Below are positions 6,881-9,161 of a stretch of DNA of 9,161 nucleotides, one piece after another. The DNA is taken from positions 1-9,161 of the forward strand of contig JADLDX010000762.1 in NCBI GenBank assembly GCA_020846515.1. Reading direction: 5' to 3'. The DNA comes from Pirellulaceae bacterium (GTDB lineage: Bacteria; Planctomycetota; Planctomycetia; Pirellulales; Pirellulaceae). Position 1 is the first letter of the stretch. Each line of letters begins with the position of its first letter. The notes beneath the pieces are model-generated. The model was not told the DNA's origin. It worked only from the letters and a program-made list of their open reading frames with translations, and did no database searches. Both the position numbers and the translations under genes were made by a program.

Positions 6881-8230
6881 TTACGGGCGTGTTTTGATAG
6901 TTTTACGTTTTACTGAGGTCGACTCTTTACTTTCGCGAACATGTGTTGGCGAATCGGTGGGTGGGGGATCCAGCACGTTCCGACCGTTGACAGCCACAAC
7001 TTGCGACTGCACCGATCCGTGTTGCAGAACCGTGGTAATCTGATCGCCGATAACTACTTCGCTGGCATCGTGAAGCAATCGGCCGTCCTGCGTGCGGGAG
7101 GTTAAACTGTAGCCACGCGAGAGCACCTGCAAAGGGCTCAGCGCATGAGCGGCTCGAGCCAGGCCCTGCATTCGGGCTTCGTGATTACGCAGGCCTTGCC
7201 ACATAGCGGCTCTGCCGCGCATCTCCCACTCGTCGACCAGTTGCCGACGCATATTGATCAGTTCGTGTGGCGCAGCCAAGGCGCGCGATCGTCCAAGTTG
7301 ATCCAGGCGCTCGCGAGCATGCCGCAGTCGCGAGTGCAGTGTGGTTGTCAGGCGCATGCGGGCTTGCGACAGGAAGCCTGCGATTTCAGCCGCTTTGGGT
7401 AAGGCAACTTCGGCGGCATGGGTCGGCGTCAACGCCCGAACATCCGCTGCCAAATCACTCAGCGTCACATCGACTTCATGCCCGACCGCCGATACCGTCG
7501 GCATCGGTGACGCGATCAAAGCGCGAACGACGCGCTCATCATTAAAGCACCAAAGATCTTCCAAGCTGCCACCGCCGCGGCCAACCACCAGGACATCTAA
7601 TTTTGGTCTGACGCGCGCGGCCATTTGGATACCACGCACGATATCTTCGGCTGCGCCCGCCCCTTGTACTTTGGCCGGAATGACCAACAACTTCATCAGA
7701 GGCCAGCGCCGTCGAGCGGCTTCTAGAAAATCATGCACCGCTGCGCCACTAGGGCTGGTCACGAATCCAACACGTTCCGGAAAACGGGGCAACGGCCGTT
7801 TCCGTACTGCGTCGAACAGGCCTTCAGCGCTCAAACGTTTGTGGAGTTGTTGGAAAGCCAACTGCAAACTGCCGATGCCTTTCGGTTGCACGCGCTGGAT
7901 GACCAGTTGATAGGTACCACGCGGTGGATAGACCTCCACGCCTCCCTGACAAACAATGGCTTGTCCATCTTCCAATTGAAAGGGCAAACGAGCCGCCGCC
8001 GTACGCCACATAACAGCGCGGATCTGGCAATTCTTGTCCTTCAGAGTCAAATAGTAATGACCACTAGAGGGTCGGCTCAGGTCCGAGATCTCGCCCTCTA
8101 ACCAGACTTGCGGCAACGATCCTTCGACCAGTTGCTTGATGCACATCGTCAGCTGAGAAACGCTTAGCGGTCGCTCTTCATCCAGCCCAGGGCCGGTAGT
8201 CGGATCGTCTTCTGAGTAGTCGTATGGCAT
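6881..8230 (-). CDS. xseA: Exodeoxyribonuclease VII large subunit
   Basis: XseA is the catalytic subunit of exonuclease VII, which with several copies of XseB degrades single-stranded DNA into oligonucleotides during repair and recombination. From the ATG at 8230 it has 449 residues, close to E. coli's 456. An N-terminal OB-fold (about 20-115) contains VWLEGEISDLSRPSSGHYYLTLKD. The nuclease domain has GFVTSPSGAAVHDFL (155-169), VVGRGGGSLEDLWCFNDE (215-232) and SAVGHEVDVTLSDLAADVRA (247-266), all characteristic. A helical region leads to LSPLQVLSRGYSLT (364-377). The last 30 residues are a basic, Ser/Thr-rich tail of low complexity. A GTG at 8329 would add 33 residues and overlap the upstream gene by 76 bp; this is rejected because homology begins only after the ATG. 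The upstream acyltransferase gene ends 23 bp away, suggesting co-transcription. No xseB lies downstream; lutB begins within 27 bp. Confidence 0.96.
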   Translation of the reverse strand: MPYDYSEDDPTTGPGLDEERPLSVSQLTMCIKQLVEGSLPQVWLEGEISDLSRPSSGHYYLTLKDKNCQIRAVMWRTAAARLPFQLEDGQAIVCQGGVEVYPPRGTYQLVIQRVQPKGIGSLQLAFQQLHKRLSAEGLFDAVRKRPLPRFPERVGFVTSPSGAAVHDFLEAARRRWPLMKLLVIPAKVQGAGAAEDIVRGIQMAARVRPKLDVLVVGRGGGSLEDLWCFNDERVVRALIASPMPTVSAVGHEVDVTLSDLAADVRALTPTHAAEVALPKAAEIAGFLSQARMRLTTTLHSRLRHARERLDQLGRSRALAAPHELINMRRQLVDEWEMRGRAAMWQGLRNHEARMQGLARAAHALSPLQVLSRGYSLTSRTQDGRLLHDASEVVIGDQITTVLQHGSVQSQVVAVNGRNVLDPPPTDSPTHVRESKESTSVKRKTIKTRP

Positions 8231-8253
8231 TGATGAAATCTGTGTGGGTCGAA

Positions 8254-9018
8254 TCAGCACGGCGATCGAGTCGCAGGGGCGCGCGTCAACTGTCGACCGT
8301 CTCCTAATTGTAACTGGTCGGCGGCCCAACGTTCAGCCGTATCGGTGACCTGATTGAGTAGGTTTTCAATCCAGCTGCGGTGCGTCTCGATTTGTTCGCG
8401 GTCCAAATCGGGTGGTATTTGCACGCGTGGGCTGCTGACAACCCGTGCACGACTGTAGGGCCGTGGTATGGCAAACTGATCCCAAACTCGTCGATATCGC
8501 CATGGCCTGTCGTAGCCAATACCCAATAAAATCAACGGCACTTGCAGCCTAGATGACAGGTAGATGCAGCCTGGTGCCAATTGCCGCCTCGGCCCCCGCG
8601 GTCCATCGGGTGTGATAACCAGACTACGTCCGCCGCCGCGGTCATCCTGACCTTGCTTGAGCATTGTCCGCAGCGCCCCCGTGGCCCCACGATGTGTTGA
8701 ACCTCGAACTGTTTCAAGGCCGGCGAAATGAGCCGCGTGCGAGAGCAGTTCGGCATCTTGGTGTTGGCTCAGCAAAACGGCCAAACGACAGTTCGGACGC
8801 AAATAGAGTGGTACGGGAATATACTCGTGCCAGAAAAGAAAGATCGCTGGTCCTTCGAAATCCGCTTGCGTTGGATCAACTCCCGCAGCGTAATACGCAC
8901 CGCGATAATTCAGCGTCGACATCCAGAGGTTGACCAACTGAATCAATCCCATGCCGCCGCCGCGCCACACACTACGGCTGGGCGGATGATTTCGCAGGTA
9001 TTGTCGAATGAAAAACAT
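8254..9018 (-). CDS. DUF374-family lysophospholipid acyltransferase-like protein
   Basis: This 254-residue protein (from the ATG at 9018) resembles the DUF374 branch of the PlsC/LPLAT acyltransferase superfamily, whose members sit at the inner membrane and are thought to acylate lipid A-like or phospholipid acceptors. Visible motifs are LFWHEYIPVPLYLRPN (61-76), SQHQDAELL (84-92; the family's S-x-H-x-D-G/A-E signature with candidate catalytic H86 and D88), TVRGSTHRGATGALR (103-117), ITPDGPRGPRRQLAPG (135-150) and FAIPRPYSRARV (182-193). No clear signal peptide is present. The frame is open beyond the ATG: a GTG at 9063 would add 15 residues, and there is no stop from there through the tandem repeat to the window edge. 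ATG is chosen because family similarity starts afterwards, but no ribosome-binding site supports either choice. It is the first gene of a probable transcript with xseA. The substrate is not determinable here. Confidence 0.85.
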   Translation of the reverse strand: MFFIRQYLRNHPPSRSVWRGGGMGLIQLVNLWMSTLNYRGAYYAAGVDPTQADFEGPAIFLFWHEYIPVPLYLRPNCRLAVLLSQHQDAELLSHAAHFAGLETVRGSTHRGATGALRTMLKQGQDDRGGGRSLVITPDGPRGPRRQLAPGCIYLSSRLQVPLILLGIGYDRPWRYRRVWDQFAIPRPYSRARVVSSPRVQIPPDLDREQIETHRSWIENLLNQVTDTAERWAADQLQLGDGRQLTRAPATRSPC

Positions 9019-9075
9019 GTCACACAGTGGTACGGTGCCAGCCACCGAATTGAACAGCTCCACTTCTAAAACTTC

Positions 9076-9161
9076 GTAGCCACCCGTCGCCAGACGGTGG
9101 ACTCTGTAGCCACCCGTCGCCAGACGGTGGACGTTGTAGCCACCTGTCGCCAGACGGTGGA
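9076..9161. repeat. Tandem array of 30-bp hairpin repeats (three units, runs off the window)
   Basis: Three units begin at 9076, 9106 and 9136, each starting GTAGCCACC, with an exact 30-bp period; the last is cut after 26 bases by the window edge. Units 1 and 2 differ only at unit positions 28-29. Unit 3 differs from both at position 10 (T instead of C). Each unit can fold into an 8-bp stem, CCACC-GTC with GACGGTGG, with a GCCA loop and one bulged base. The only base changed in the stem region is that bulged position (C or T). There is no spacer sequence, so this is not a CRISPR array. From memory such units occur between genes in Pirellulales; this is unverified here. It lies directly upstream of the acyltransferase gene. 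Confidence 0.85.

Noticed and set aside
5635..6916. Plus-strand open frames across lutB (for example 5635-6057, 6152-6652)
   Set aside because: They are antisense to the clear LutB coding sequence with its two cysteine clusters and have no recognisable products.
8231..8329. Longer xseA starting with GTG at 8329
   Set aside because: The extension would overlap the upstream gene by 76 bp, and XseA similarity begins only after the ATG at 8230.
9076..9161. CRISPR array
   Set aside because: The units are contiguous with no 25-40 base unique spacers between them and no cas gene is nearby; this is a simple tandem repeat.

Overview
The window looks like a piece of a planctomycete chromosome, most likely from the Pirellulales (Rhodopirellula/Blastopirellula relatives). 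This is an inference. It rests on moderate GC, weak or absent Shine-Dalgarno sequences, the style of the encoded proteins, and two families of short structured intergenic repeats (a GGCGTTAGCC type and a GTAGCCACC type) that I associate from memory with this group. All recognisable genes are housekeeping or metabolic. I see no mobile element, phage gene, CRISPR array, tRNA or rRNA.

Left part, plus strand. The window opens inside the 3' end of pntA (soluble alpha subunit of proton-translocating NAD(P) transhydrogenase), which ends at 437. A 308-bp intergenic region (438-745) follows, filled with direct and inverted copies of a GGCGTTAGCC-type repeat. One pair of copies forms a near-perfect 18-bp hairpin. 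A candidate extended -10 promoter then precedes dnaE (746-4330), a full-length replicative DNA polymerase III alpha subunit with an intact PHP metal site, polymerase aspartates and a clamp-binding motif. After 44 bp comes mtnA (4375-5466), methylthioribose-1-phosphate isomerase of methionine salvage.

Right part, minus strand, convergent with mtnA across only 10 bp. In transcription order the genes are a DUF374-type lysophospholipid acyltransferase-like protein (9018-8254), xseA (8230-6881, exonuclease VII large subunit) and a lutB-type iron-sulfur protein of lactate oxidation (6853-5477). Gaps of 23 and 27 bp suggest one transcript. The functions (lipid modification, DNA repair, lactate oxidation) are unrelated, so this is probably co-transcription rather than a pathway operon. 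The expected partners xseB, lutA, lutC and, for pntA, pntAB are not next to their genes here.

The right edge (9076-9161) is a tandem array with an exact 30-bp period, each unit able to fold into a bulged hairpin. Because 30 is divisible by 3, the acyltransferase reading frame stays open through the whole array to the window edge. I found no clearly novel multi-gene system. The most unusual features are the two structured repeat families.
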